Part shown: positions 1 to 5,929 of the stretch, piece by piece | How positions within the stretch are numbered: position 1 is the first letter of the stretch | Layout: every line of letters begins with the position of its first letter | Source of the DNA: Propionibacteriaceae bacterium | GTDB lineage: Bacteria; Actinomycetota; Actinomycetes; Propionibacteriales; Propionibacteriaceae | Reading direction: 5' to 3' | NCBI GenBank assembly: GCA_031254155.1 | Contig: JAIRVA010000201.1 | Span: 1-6,435, forward strand | Length of the DNA: 6,435 bases | Translations under genes and position numbers: made by a program | Notes under the pieces: generated by a model | Told to the model about the DNA's origin: nothing | The model's database searches: none | The model's input: the letters and a program-made list of their open reading frames with translations, nothing else

Positions 1-1189
1 TGGTGACAACCGCAGTCCGCACCGAATCGGAGTCGGCCCACACCCGGACGGCCTTCCCGGCCGACGGGAAGGGGATTCCCACCAGGCTGCCCGGGTTGAC
101 CGGGGTATCGCTGGACGCCACGGTACCGGTGTCGTCGGTCGCCCGCAGGCTGACGGTCGCTGCCGTCGTACCCGGATTGGCCGCCCACAGCGTCCCGCCC
201 ACCGGCGGGAACACCACGGCCCCCGCGAGCGCGGGGTAGGCGGACACGCCGGCGAGGTCCGGCGCGCTGGTCACAACCGTCGCCGTGATGGGCAGATCCG
301 ACACGAGGTGCAGCGCGGTCGCCTGCGCCGCCAGGCCTTCAGTGATGTCGATCGACTCGGCCCGGCCGGCCGGTACCTCGAGACTGTCCAGCCCGATCGC
401 GTCAAACGTGCCCGTTTCGGTCAGCACCGTCACCGCGACGTGCGCCCGGTTGACCTGGTCGGCGTTGGTCAGGGTGAGGGTACGGGTACCCTCACCCGCG
501 GGAATACCCGCGATGACGATGTCGGTGTCGGCCGAGGTCTGCGGCAGTTGCCAGTCGAGACCCGTCGGGCCGATGACGCGGAGCGTCGCGCTCACCCGGC
601 CCTTCGACGCCCGGATCTGGACGCTGAACGGCGTCTCCGAGGTGACGATCTGGTCGATCGCCAGCGTCCGGGTCGCCCCCGACGCCACCGGGATGTCACT
701 CAGCCCGGCGGCTGCGACCGGGCCGGTCTGGCCCACGAGGAACACGTCCACCACGGCCGGGCCCGGATCGACGTTGCTCAAGTACAACGTCACAGCCGCC
801 CCCTCCGGGGTGGTGATACCGTTCCACGTCCCGGCCGTCACCGGCGCCGCGCACGGGATGGAAGCCGACTTGTCCCCCTCGGTGTAGACGGTGAGCCCTG
901 ACACCATGGAGGAACCGCGGACGATGATGGGCTTCGCGGGGTTCTCGAAGGAGGCGTACGTTGTCGGTTCACCGGCCAACGCTCCGGCCTCGCCGGCGGT
1001 GAAGGTCGCCTGGTCGGCCACGGTCACGACGGTCTTTCCCACGGCCGGGTCGCCCACCGGGCAGGCGAGCATGCGCGCGACGGGGAGTGTGATCTCGGCC
1101 GTGGCCGGGGTTGTCCGGGGCAGGAGCACCGCTTCCGTGATCGCCAGGGCCATCACCAGCAGGACCGCGATGGGCCAGTACTTCTTCAT
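1..1189 (-). CDS. DUF5719-type exported protein, partial (3' end beyond left edge)
   Basis: The frame stays open from an ATG at 1189 to the left edge, giving the first 396 residues; the stop lies outside the window. The N-terminus (MKKYWPIAVLLVMALAITEA) is a short basic stretch followed by a hydrophobic helix to about residue 23, so the protein is either secreted or anchored with its body outside the membrane. The rest is rich in Thr, Val, Ala and Gly and looks like beta-sandwich material. Three related units begin near residues 132, 236 and 332. The only cysteines seen are C43 and C113, which could form a disulfide. The start is secure: AGGAGG sits 8 bases upstream, and the ATG overlaps the glycosyltransferase stop (ATGA), implying translational coupling. 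The DUF5719 assignment comes from remembered context (this type of protein follows this type of glycosyltransferase next to whiB in actinomycetes) plus overall architecture. No biochemical function is known to me. Confidence 0.85.
   Translation of the reverse strand, partial: MKKYWPIAVLLVMALAITEAVLLPRTTPATAEITLPVARMLACPVGDPAVGKTVVTVADQATFTAGEAGALAGEPTTYASFENPAKPIIVRGSSMVSGLTVYTEGDKSASIPCAAPVTAGTWNGITTPEGAAVTLYLSNVDPGPAVVDVFLVGQTGPVAAAGLSDIPVASGATRTLAIDQIVTSETPFSVQIRASKGRVSATLRVIGPTGLDWQLPQTSADTDIVIAGIPAGEGTRTLTLTNADQVNRAHVAVTVLTETGTFDAIGLDSLEVPAGRAESIDITEGLAAQATALHLVSDLPITATVVTSAPDLAGVSAYPALAGAVVFPPVGGTLWAANPGTTAATVSLRATDDTGTVASSDTPVNPGSLVGIPFPSAGKAVRVWADSDSVRTAVVT
52..72. repeat. Perfect inverted repeat, 8-base arms, inside the DUF5719-type gene
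   Basis: CCTTCCCG (52-59) and CGGGAAGG (65-72) flank a 5-base loop. They lie in codons for the third beta-rich unit (IPFPSAGKAV). No U-run follows, and the frame continues through it, so it is not read as a terminator. Confidence 0.6.
472..497. repeat. Perfect inverted repeat, 12-base arms, 2-base centre, inside the DUF5719-type gene
   Basis: Arms GGGTGAGGGTAC (472-483) and GTACCCTCACCC (486-497) are exact reverse complements separated by GG. They encode residues around EGTRTLTLT at the start of the second beta-rich unit. Twelve paired bases with a 2-base centre is longer than expected by chance in a window of this size, and the element could extrude as a cruciform or bind a dimeric protein. 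Confidence 0.85.
497..512. repeat. Perfect inverted repeat, 6-base arms, adjoining the 12-base repeat
   Basis: CGCGGG (497-502) and CCCGCG (507-512) flank AATA. It starts at the last base of the 12-base inverted repeat, so two hairpins stand side by side. Alone it would be unremarkable in GC-rich DNA. Confidence 0.6.
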
Positions 1190-4100
1190 CGTCCCTTCCT
1201 CCTCACCTGGCGCCGCGGATCATCCACCGACTGGTCGTTGAACGGCGGGAAGACGAAGATGATGAAAACCACCAAGCCACCCAGTTGGGTCCAGGGTACC
1301 CAGGCCGCCTTGATCGTCCGCTCGAACTGGAGCGGCCCGCTCGCCGTACCGAGGGCGTACGCGGCGCGCCAGTCGCCGGAGCCGGTGGGCTTGACCTCGG
1401 TCCCGCCGACGGTCACCCGCAGTGCCGGATCCGGCGGCAGCGCGAGAACAAGGGTGCGGGGCGAGCCCGCCGGCACCTCGTCGCGTGAACCCAGGTAGAC
1501 GGTCGGTCCGCCCGGAGTGGTCAGCGCCCGGCGGGTCGGCGCCCCGGCCTCGTCCGTGACGCTCCAGATCTGGGTAGCCCCGGTCGTTGTCCCGCGCTGC
1601 AGGCCCGTCGTCGCGTCGAGCGCGGTGATGGTCTCCGTCGTGGGGTCCAGGATGACCAGACGGCTGACGCCGAGGGAGGCCAGGTCGGCGATCACGGTGT
1701 CGTCCGTCCGTCCGGCCAGGGCTCGCGCCACCACCTGCTGCGCGACCGTGCGGGCCGAGTCGGTGCTCACCGGGCCGTCGAGGTACGTCGCCTGCCCCCA
1801 GAAGGTCTGGCCCGCGTACCGCAAGTTCCACGAGCCCCGTCTGGCGTCGATGATGAGCGTACCCGCGTCGAACTCGATCTCGTTCTGGGCGACGTACCCC
1901 GGGATCCTGGGATCGTCGCCGCGTCGGACGTCGCTCGCGCCGCTCACCGCCGACCAGGCGCCGGCCAGCACGAACGCGCCCATCAGCAGAATCGACACCA
2001 GCCCGACGAGAGCCTGCTTGGCACCGAAGTCCCGGCCCTCCAGGGAGGCACGGGTCACGTCCAGCCAGGCGACGAAGGCGTAGAGGAAGAGCCCGAACGC
2101 GATCAGAAGCCAGGGACTGGCATCCGGATTGACCGTCGCGACACCGGTCACAACCCCGACGTGGGTGAGCCACAGACCGCCGCCCACCGTGATCACGCCA
2201 GCGAGGACGACCAACCGGAGCCAGGACCCGGTCACCGTGACGACGATGGCGCCCACCCAGAGGACTCCGAACGCGGCGATCGACAACCACAGCGGTGGCA
2301 GCCCGCTGGCCACCGGTCGGCCGAAGAGCATCTCCCAACTCTGCGGGGCCGGGGTCAGCATCGGCTCGGGCGTGAGCAGCAGCCGGGCCGGGTTACGAAC
2401 GTAGGCCGGTACGGCGCTCGCCCAGAAGAGCACCGGCAGGACGAGGGCGACCGCCGTCCGGATGATCCTCGCCGTACCGCCGGCGTAGATCACCACAGCG
2501 AGGGCCGCCACCACGACCGGTACCCACAACACGGGCAAGACCGCCACGACGAGCACACCGCCCAGGCCGAGGCCGGCGAGGCTCTGCAGCGACCGGGCAC
2601 CCTCCCACGGCTGGTCGAGGCGCAGGACCCACTCGGCCAAGAACGGCAGGACGAGCGCGATGATGACGAGCCACAGGGCGCCCCGGTTCAGGCCGCCCAG
2701 CAGGACGGGCAGCAGGGCGTACCCCGCGGCCGCCAACCAGCGCAGCCCGGCGTGATCGATCCGGTGGCGGACAAACCAGGCGGCGACGAGCATCGTCACC
2801 GGTACGGCGGCCACCAGCGCCACCACGGGCAGCCAGGGCGGACGAACCGTCAGGACGGAGAGCGCGGCGCTCACCAGCAGCCAGGGCTCCTGGCGCCCGG
2901 CTTCGCTGAGCGCCCGCCCGAAGGCGTCGCTGAGGGTCGCCGGCGCCCCCAACAAACCGGAGGCGGTCACGAGCCCGGAGCGGTAGAGACCGCGGACCAT
3001 GGCGGCGACCCCGAGGACGACCAGGGCCAGCCACACGAGCCGCGGCACCCGCTTCTTCCCCTCGCCGACCCGGCGGGTGAACTCGTCACCGAGCAGATCG
3101 TCGAGGGTCACCTCCGAGTCGCGGCCCGTCGCCCACTGCTCGTGGAACCAGCGGGCGAGGCCCTGGAACGCGTCCTCCAGGACATCGCCCAGGGTCGGAC
3201 GGAGCGAACGGATGCGGCGCTTGGTGCCGCCGCTCGCGCGGGAGCGCCGCCCCGACGCCGTGATCTTCTTGGTCAGACCCCGGACCGGCTTGAAGCTGAA
3301 AAAGACGAGATCGCCCCACGCCTGGAGTTCCTCCTTGGCGCGGTCGGGCGCTCGTCCCAGCACGTACCCGAGGGCGCCCACGAAACACACGATTGTGAGC
3401 CGGATGAGCGTGACCAGCTTGCCCAGACCGCGCGCGTGAGCAGTCACCAGTCGTAGTCCCATCAGGCGGTCCCACTCGGACTCGCTGCGCCCGGCCTGGG
3501 CCGCGATGGTACCGGTCCGGATCTCCGAGCGTCCGGCCTGACGGTGTACCATGCGCGCCCGGGGGCACGTCAACACCCACTGGTCCGCCAGTTGGGCCCG
3601 CCAGCCGATGTCGACGCCGTCCCGGTAGTCAGGGATGCCGCGGTCGAAACCGCCGATCTGGTCGAGCGTCTCCCACCGGACGAGCATCCCGCACGTCGAC
3701 CCGCCGAGCACCGGGCTGGACTCGTACTGCCCCTGCGCGACCTCGTCCGGTTCCAGACCGAGCGCGCGGGCGCCGGAGCCGGACACCGACGCCCCGACCT
3801 CCAGGGTCCGCGCGGCGTGAGTCCGTCGCGACGGGCGTACGAGCAGGGGTACGGCGATCGCCAGACGCGGTGTCCGCGCCGCCAGCTCCAACAGTTCAGT
3901 CAGGGCGTCGTGGTCGGGTACCGCATCATCGTGCAGCAGCCACAGCCAGCGCGTCGGCGGTCTGGTCTTCGCCATGGCGGCCTCAACCGCTTCGCCGAAC
4001 GAAAAATTCGCTTTCCCGGCAATGATTTCGTCGACCAGACCGGCCTCGTACGCATCGTCGAGCAGGTCCCAGGTGTCATCAGTCGACTCGTTGTCAACCG

Positions 4101-4269
4101 CGATAATGTGGTCCGGCCGCCGGTCGAGTCCGCCCAACCCGGCCAGGGTGGCGTTCAACCACGACCCCGCGTTGCGGCACACGAGGATCGCGGTCACGCT
4201 GTGGCCACTCAGGTCAACATCGCTCAGTTCCGGAGCATCGAACCAGCTCCAGCCTTCGGTATGAGTCAT
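1186..4269 (-). CDS. Membrane-fused family 2 glycosyltransferase with extracytoplasmic C-terminal domain
   Basis: The 1027-residue protein starts with a cytoplasmic GT-A domain (about residues 24-245). It shows the nucleotide-sugar site VDNESTDDT (58-66), a metal-binding DXD-like HDDAVPD (113-119), GGSTCGMLVR followed by GGFD (189-209), and an acidic catalytic-region segment RDGVDIGWR (216-224). A helix at about 285-305 is followed by a very basic loop (KK at 334-335 to R357). About ten hydrophobic segments then run between 409 and 775. Residues 776-988 form a soluble, probably external, domain, and a last helix lies at 989-1009. The segment LASLGVSRLVILD (863-875) followed by IWSV (901-904) resembles the external parts of actinobacterial membrane glycosyltransferases that read LGVRYVVV. 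Donor and acceptor are not readable; GDP-mannose or a polyprenyl-linked sugar is a guess from the neighbours. The ATG at 4269 follows AAAGGG by 4 bases. It lies 31 bases after whiB and overlaps the next gene by 4. Confidence 0.95.
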   Translation of the reverse strand: MTHTEGWSWFDAPELSDVDLSGHSVTAILVCRNAGSWLNATLAGLGGLDRRPDHIIAVDNESTDDTWDLLDDAYEAGLVDEIIAGKANFSFGEAVEAAMAKTRPPTRWLWLLHDDAVPDHDALTELLELAARTPRLAIAVPLLVRPSRRTHAARTLEVGASVSGSGARALGLEPDEVAQGQYESSPVLGGSTCGMLVRWETLDQIGGFDRGIPDYRDGVDIGWRAQLADQWVLTCPRARMVHRQAGRSEIRTGTIAAQAGRSESEWDRLMGLRLVTAHARGLGKLVTLIRLTIVCFVGALGYVLGRAPDRAKEELQAWGDLVFFSFKPVRGLTKKITASGRRSRASGGTKRRIRSLRPTLGDVLEDAFQGLARWFHEQWATGRDSEVTLDDLLGDEFTRRVGEGKKRVPRLVWLALVVLGVAAMVRGLYRSGLVTASGLLGAPATLSDAFGRALSEAGRQEPWLLVSAALSVLTVRPPWLPVVALVAAVPVTMLVAAWFVRHRIDHAGLRWLAAAGYALLPVLLGGLNRGALWLVIIALVLPFLAEWVLRLDQPWEGARSLQSLAGLGLGGVLVVAVLPVLWVPVVVAALAVVIYAGGTARIIRTAVALVLPVLFWASAVPAYVRNPARLLLTPEPMLTPAPQSWEMLFGRPVASGLPPLWLSIAAFGVLWVGAIVVTVTGSWLRLVVLAGVITVGGGLWLTHVGVVTGVATVNPDASPWLLIAFGLFLYAFVAWLDVTRASLEGRDFGAKQALVGLVSILLMGAFVLAGAWSAVSGASDVRRGDDPRIPGYVAQNEIEFDAGTLIIDARRGSWNLRYAGQTFWGQATYLDGPVSTDSARTVAQQVVARALAGRTDDTVIADLASLGVSRLVILDPTTETITALDATTGLQRGTTTGATQIWSVTDEAGAPTRRALTTPGGPTVYLGSRDEVPAGSPRTLVLALPPDPALRVTVGGTEVKPTGSGDWRAAYALGTASGPLQFERTIKAAWVPWTQLGGLVVFIIFVFPPFNDQSVDDPRRQVRRKGR
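1198..1203 (-). promoter_or_regulatory. Ribosome binding site of the DUF5719-type gene
   Basis: A perfect AGGAGG lies 8 bases upstream of the ATG at 1189, inside the last codons of the glycosyltransferase. It settles the start of the left-edge gene and shows that this gene can recruit ribosomes itself as well as by ATGA coupling. Confidence 0.85.
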
Positions 4270-4300
4270 GGGGCCCTTTAGTCATCGTCCGCGCATGGGT

Positions 4301-4558
4301 TCATACGCGCCGCTTAAGTTTACGCCGCTCCCGCTCACTTAGGCCACCCCAGATACCATAGCGCTCGTCGTTGGCCAGAGCGTACTCCAGGCATTCCTTC
4401 TTGACCTCGCACACTTTGCACACACCTTTGGCCTCGCGGGTCGAGCCACCTTTTTCCGGAAAGAAGGCCTCCGGGTCGGTCTGCGCACACAGGGCACTGG
4501 CTTGCCAGGCGCTCGCGTCCTCATCCATTCCCGCGATCAGCGTCAACACGTTGCCCAT
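4301..4558 (-). CDS. whiB2: WhiB-family iron-sulfur transcription factor (WhiB/WhmD/WhiB2 type)
   Basis: This is an 85-residue protein when started at the ATG at 4558. Four cysteines at 24, 47, 50 and 56 (spacing C-x22-C-x2-C-x5-C) are the ligands of the family's [4Fe-4S] cluster. They are followed by the GIWGG turn (68-72) and a basic tail (ERERRKLKRRV), which in the family bind the primary sigma factor and DNA. The block ALCAQTDPEAFFPEKGGSTR and the sequence ECLEYALANDERYGIWGGL closely match what I remember of Streptomyces WhiB and mycobacterial WhmD/WhiB2, which control sporulation septation and cell division. The gene fits that subgroup better than WhiB1 or redox-type paralogues. Start choice: GGGAAGG lies 5 bases before this ATG, whereas an in-frame TTG at 4576 has no ribosome site and falls only about 10 bases after the predicted transcription start. 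It is the first gene after the promoter at 4592-4621 and heads the glycosyltransferase/DUF5719 operon. Orthology is inferred from sequence pattern only. Confidence 0.95.
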   Translation of the reverse strand: MGNVLTLIAGMDEDASAWQASALCAQTDPEAFFPEKGGSTREAKGVCKVCEVKKECLEYALANDERYGIWGGLSERERRKLKRRV

Positions 4559-4563
4559 CTCAA

Positions 4564-4570
4564 CCTTCCC
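4564..4570 (-). promoter_or_regulatory. Ribosome binding site deciding the whiB start
   Basis: GGGAAGG followed by a 5-base spacer and ATG at 4558. The longer reading from TTG at 4576 has no purine-rich site upstream, so this element favours the 85-residue form over the 91-residue form. Confidence 0.7.
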
Positions 4571-4591
4571 ATCCAATATGGACTAACAGAA

Positions 4592-4621
4592 ATTACACCA
4601 GTGTGACTCGGTCTACGTCAA
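4592..4621 (-). promoter_or_regulatory. Predicted primary-sigma (HrdB/SigA-type) promoter of whiB
   Basis: On the minus strand TTGACG (4621-4616) is followed, after an 18-base spacer, by TGTAAT (4597-4592), and TGG directly before it gives an extended -10 (TGn). This matches the primary sigma consensus well in otherwise GC-rich DNA. Transcription would begin near 4584-4587, leaving a leader of about 27 bases before the whiB ATG. The -35 box contains the TGA stop (4620-4618) of the upstream small membrane gene, so promoter and coding region abut. A short inverted repeat ACAC-TG-GTGT (4604-4595) overlaps the -10 region and could be an operator or chance. I see no terminator between the upstream gene and this promoter, so read-through from manC into whiB is possible. 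Confidence 0.7.
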
Positions 4622-4863
4622 CTCGGGGTGCTATCAGTCCACTCTGTGAGGAGGTCGGAGGCTTTCGCCCAGCCCAGACCCTGGGCGGCATCGGGCGGTA
4701 CGCCGGGCGCGGCCGGAGGCGGAGCCACGGCGGGTGGCGCGGCATCGGGGGGGCGGGTGGCCGGGCGGCGGCGGGCCGCCCGTTCCCCGCGGCCAAGGAG
4801 AATCAGAAGCCCGAAAGCCACCACGACGATCGCTCCGGCGATCAGCCAACCCCACTCAGGCAT
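4618..4863 (-). CDS. Small single-pass membrane protein with Pro/Ala-rich tail, unknown function
   Basis: I do not recognise this 81-residue protein. It begins MPEWGW, continues with one hydrophobic helix (about residues 5-23), then a strongly basic stretch (RGERAARRR, 25-33), a Pro/Ala-rich linker (about 34-58) and a short tail that could fold or bind a partner (GLGWAKASDLLTEW, 62-75). By the positive-inside rule the C-terminus should be cytoplasmic and the short acidic N-terminus outside. The ATG overlaps the manC stop by 8 bases (ATGCCTGA) with no clear ribosome site, which suggests translation by coupling to manC. Support for its being real: the coupling, the coherent membrane-protein layout, and a stop that sits exactly at the whiB promoter. 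Against: it is short, GC-rich, and other frames here are also open. It may be an adaptor that brings a cytoplasmic partner to the membrane, but this is inference. Confidence 0.65.
   Translation of the reverse strand: MPEWGWLIAGAIVVVAFGLLILLGRGERAARRRPATRPPDAAPPAVAPPPAAPGVPPDAAQGLGWAKASDLLTEWTDSTPS
4762..4782. repeat. Perfect inverted repeat, 8-base arms, inside the small membrane gene
   Basis: Arms CGGGCGGC (4762-4769) and GCCGCCCG (4775-4782) surround a 5-base loop. They lie in the Arg-rich codons just after the membrane helix. The arms are pure G/C, so composition and Arg/Pro codon bias may explain them, but the RNA hairpin would be stable. Confidence 0.6.
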
Positions 4864-5929
4864 AGCGGGCCGCCCGTTGCCGAACAGCCTCGACGAGGGG
4901 TTTGACCGCTTCCGCCTGGTCCAGGGGACACACCAACGTCACATCGCCGTCCTCCACCACGATGAGGTTCGTACAGCCGGCGACCGCCAACAAATGGCCG
5001 TCGGTCCGGTTGATGAGCAGGTTGTCCGCCGCGTCCCAGGTGACCACCGTCCCCTCGGCCGCGTTGCCATCCACCTGGGGCAACAAGGCGGCGAGGGCGG
5101 CGTAGCCGCCGATATCCGACCAGTCAGCGTCGAGTCCGACGGTCAGCACGTGGGCGGGTCCCGGCGTGGCCGAGACCGGTTCCATCACGGCGTAGTCGAC
5201 CGAGATCTTCGTCAGGGCCGGGTAGATGTCAGCGATCTGATCCGGGTTGTCCAGCAGCCGTTCAACACCCGCCGCGAGACCCGGCTGCAACCGCGCCACC
5301 TCGGTGAGGAAGGTCTCGGCCCGCCAGCAGAACATTCCCGAGTTCCACCACCAATCGCCTTCCGCGAGGTACCGCCTGGCGACATCGGCCGCCGGTTTCT
5401 CGGCGAACCGCCGGACGGCGAACACCCCGGGGGTGACCGGTTCACCCACGTGGACGTACCCGTACCCCGTGTGCGGGCTCGTCGGTATCACCCCACAGGT
5501 GACCAACGCCCCCGGCACCGTGGCCGCCGCGGTGAGCGCCCGGCGCAAGGTCGCGGTGAAGGCCGCTTGCGGCGAGATGAGGTGATCCGCGGTCAGGATC
5601 GCGACGACCGCGTCGGCATCGCGCCGGGCGATCGTCGCCACCGACCAACAGATCGCGGCCAGCGAGTCCCGTCCGACCGGTTCGGCCAGCAGGTTCTCCG
5701 GCGGCAGGCCCGGCAGTTGCGACGCGATGAGACCGGCGTACACCTGCCCGGCGCACACCACGACCCGGTCAGGACTCACGAGAGTTAACGCTCGCTCAAA
5801 CGCCAGCTGGAGCAGCGAACGCCCGCCCACGAGCGTCAACAACTGCTTCGGCATCCCCTGACGGGACAACGGCCAGAGGCGGGTTCCCGACCCTCCGGCC
5901 ATGATGACCGCGTAGTCCATCGGGCTCAC
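4856..5929 (-). CDS. manC: Mannose-1-phosphate guanylyltransferase (GDP-mannose pyrophosphorylase), short form
   Basis: The enzyme makes GDP-mannose from mannose-1-phosphate and GTP in the cytoplasm, the donor for mannosyl lipids and glycans. The 357 residues cover the nucleotidyltransferase domain and a short C-terminal part, without the fused isomerase cupin of bifunctional AlgA-type enzymes. Visible motifs in order: VIMAGGSGTRLWPLSR (8-23) with PKQ (27-29) for the nucleotide and phosphates; TADH (113-116) with the metal-binding Asp; TGYGYV (154-159); EKP (177-179); WNSGMF (195-200); SVDYAVME (243-250); and WSDIGGY (270-276). The usual EPxxRNTAPA signature reads EPVGRDSLAA here (83-92). The start is GTG at 5929, overlapping the upstream stop (GTGA); an in-frame ATG at 5920 is an alternative. 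L48 is encoded by TTA (5788-5786), a very rare codon in this DNA. It differs from the other nucleotidyltransferase subfamily annotated ManB in mycobacteria, which lacks the RLWPLSR-type signature. Confidence 0.95.
   Translation of the reverse strand: MSPMDYAVIMAGGSGTRLWPLSRQGMPKQLLTLVGGRSLLQLAFERALTLVSPDRVVVCAGQVYAGLIASQLPGLPPENLLAEPVGRDSLAAICWSVATIARRDADAVVAILTADHLISPQAAFTATLRRALTAAATVPGALVTCGVIPTSPHTGYGYVHVGEPVTPGVFAVRRFAEKPAADVARRYLAEGDWWWNSGMFCWRAETFLTEVARLQPGLAAGVERLLDNPDQIADIYPALTKISVDYAVMEPVSATPGPAHVLTVGLDADWSDIGGYAALAALLPQVDGNAAEGTVVTWDAADNLLINRTDGHLLAVAGCTNLIVVEDGDVTLVCPLDQAEAVKPLVEAVRQRAARYA

Noticed and set aside
193..210. Inverted repeat with 7-base arms (TCCCGCC / GGCGGGA)
   Set aside because: Short, GC-rich and within coding sequence; expected by composition. 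It is mentioned only as company for the stronger 12-base repeat.
285..901. Two overlapping plus-strand open frames of about 200 codons
   Set aside because: They lie opposite the continuous minus-strand DUF5719-type frame, which has a signal helix, a perfect ribosome site and coherent repeats. The plus frames have Arg/Pro/Ser-rich composition typical of antisense frames in GC-rich DNA.
2161..3456. Plus-strand open frame of 431 codons
   Set aside because: Antisense to the membrane region of the glycosyltransferase. Its Arg/Gln/His/Pro/Gly/Asp-rich translation has no domain, and its openness follows from GC-rich third positions.
3544..4281. Plus-strand open frame of 245 codons
   Set aside because: Antisense to the GT-A domain with all its motifs; no recognisable protein features.
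4570..4640. Rho-independent terminator between the small membrane gene and whiB
   Set aside because: No strong GC stem followed by a T-run on the minus strand. The only inverted repeat (ACAC-TG-GTGT) is too short and sits at the -10 region.
4593..4796. Alternative minus-strand frame of 67 codons overlapping the small membrane gene
   Set aside because: It is Pro/Arg-rich with no hydrophobic helix or ribosome site, and runs into the whiB promoter. The frame at 4863-4618 has a coherent membrane-protein layout and coupling to manC.
4628..5788. Plus-strand open frame of 386 codons
   Set aside because: Antisense to manC and the small membrane gene; low-complexity Arg/Gly/His-rich translation with no family features.
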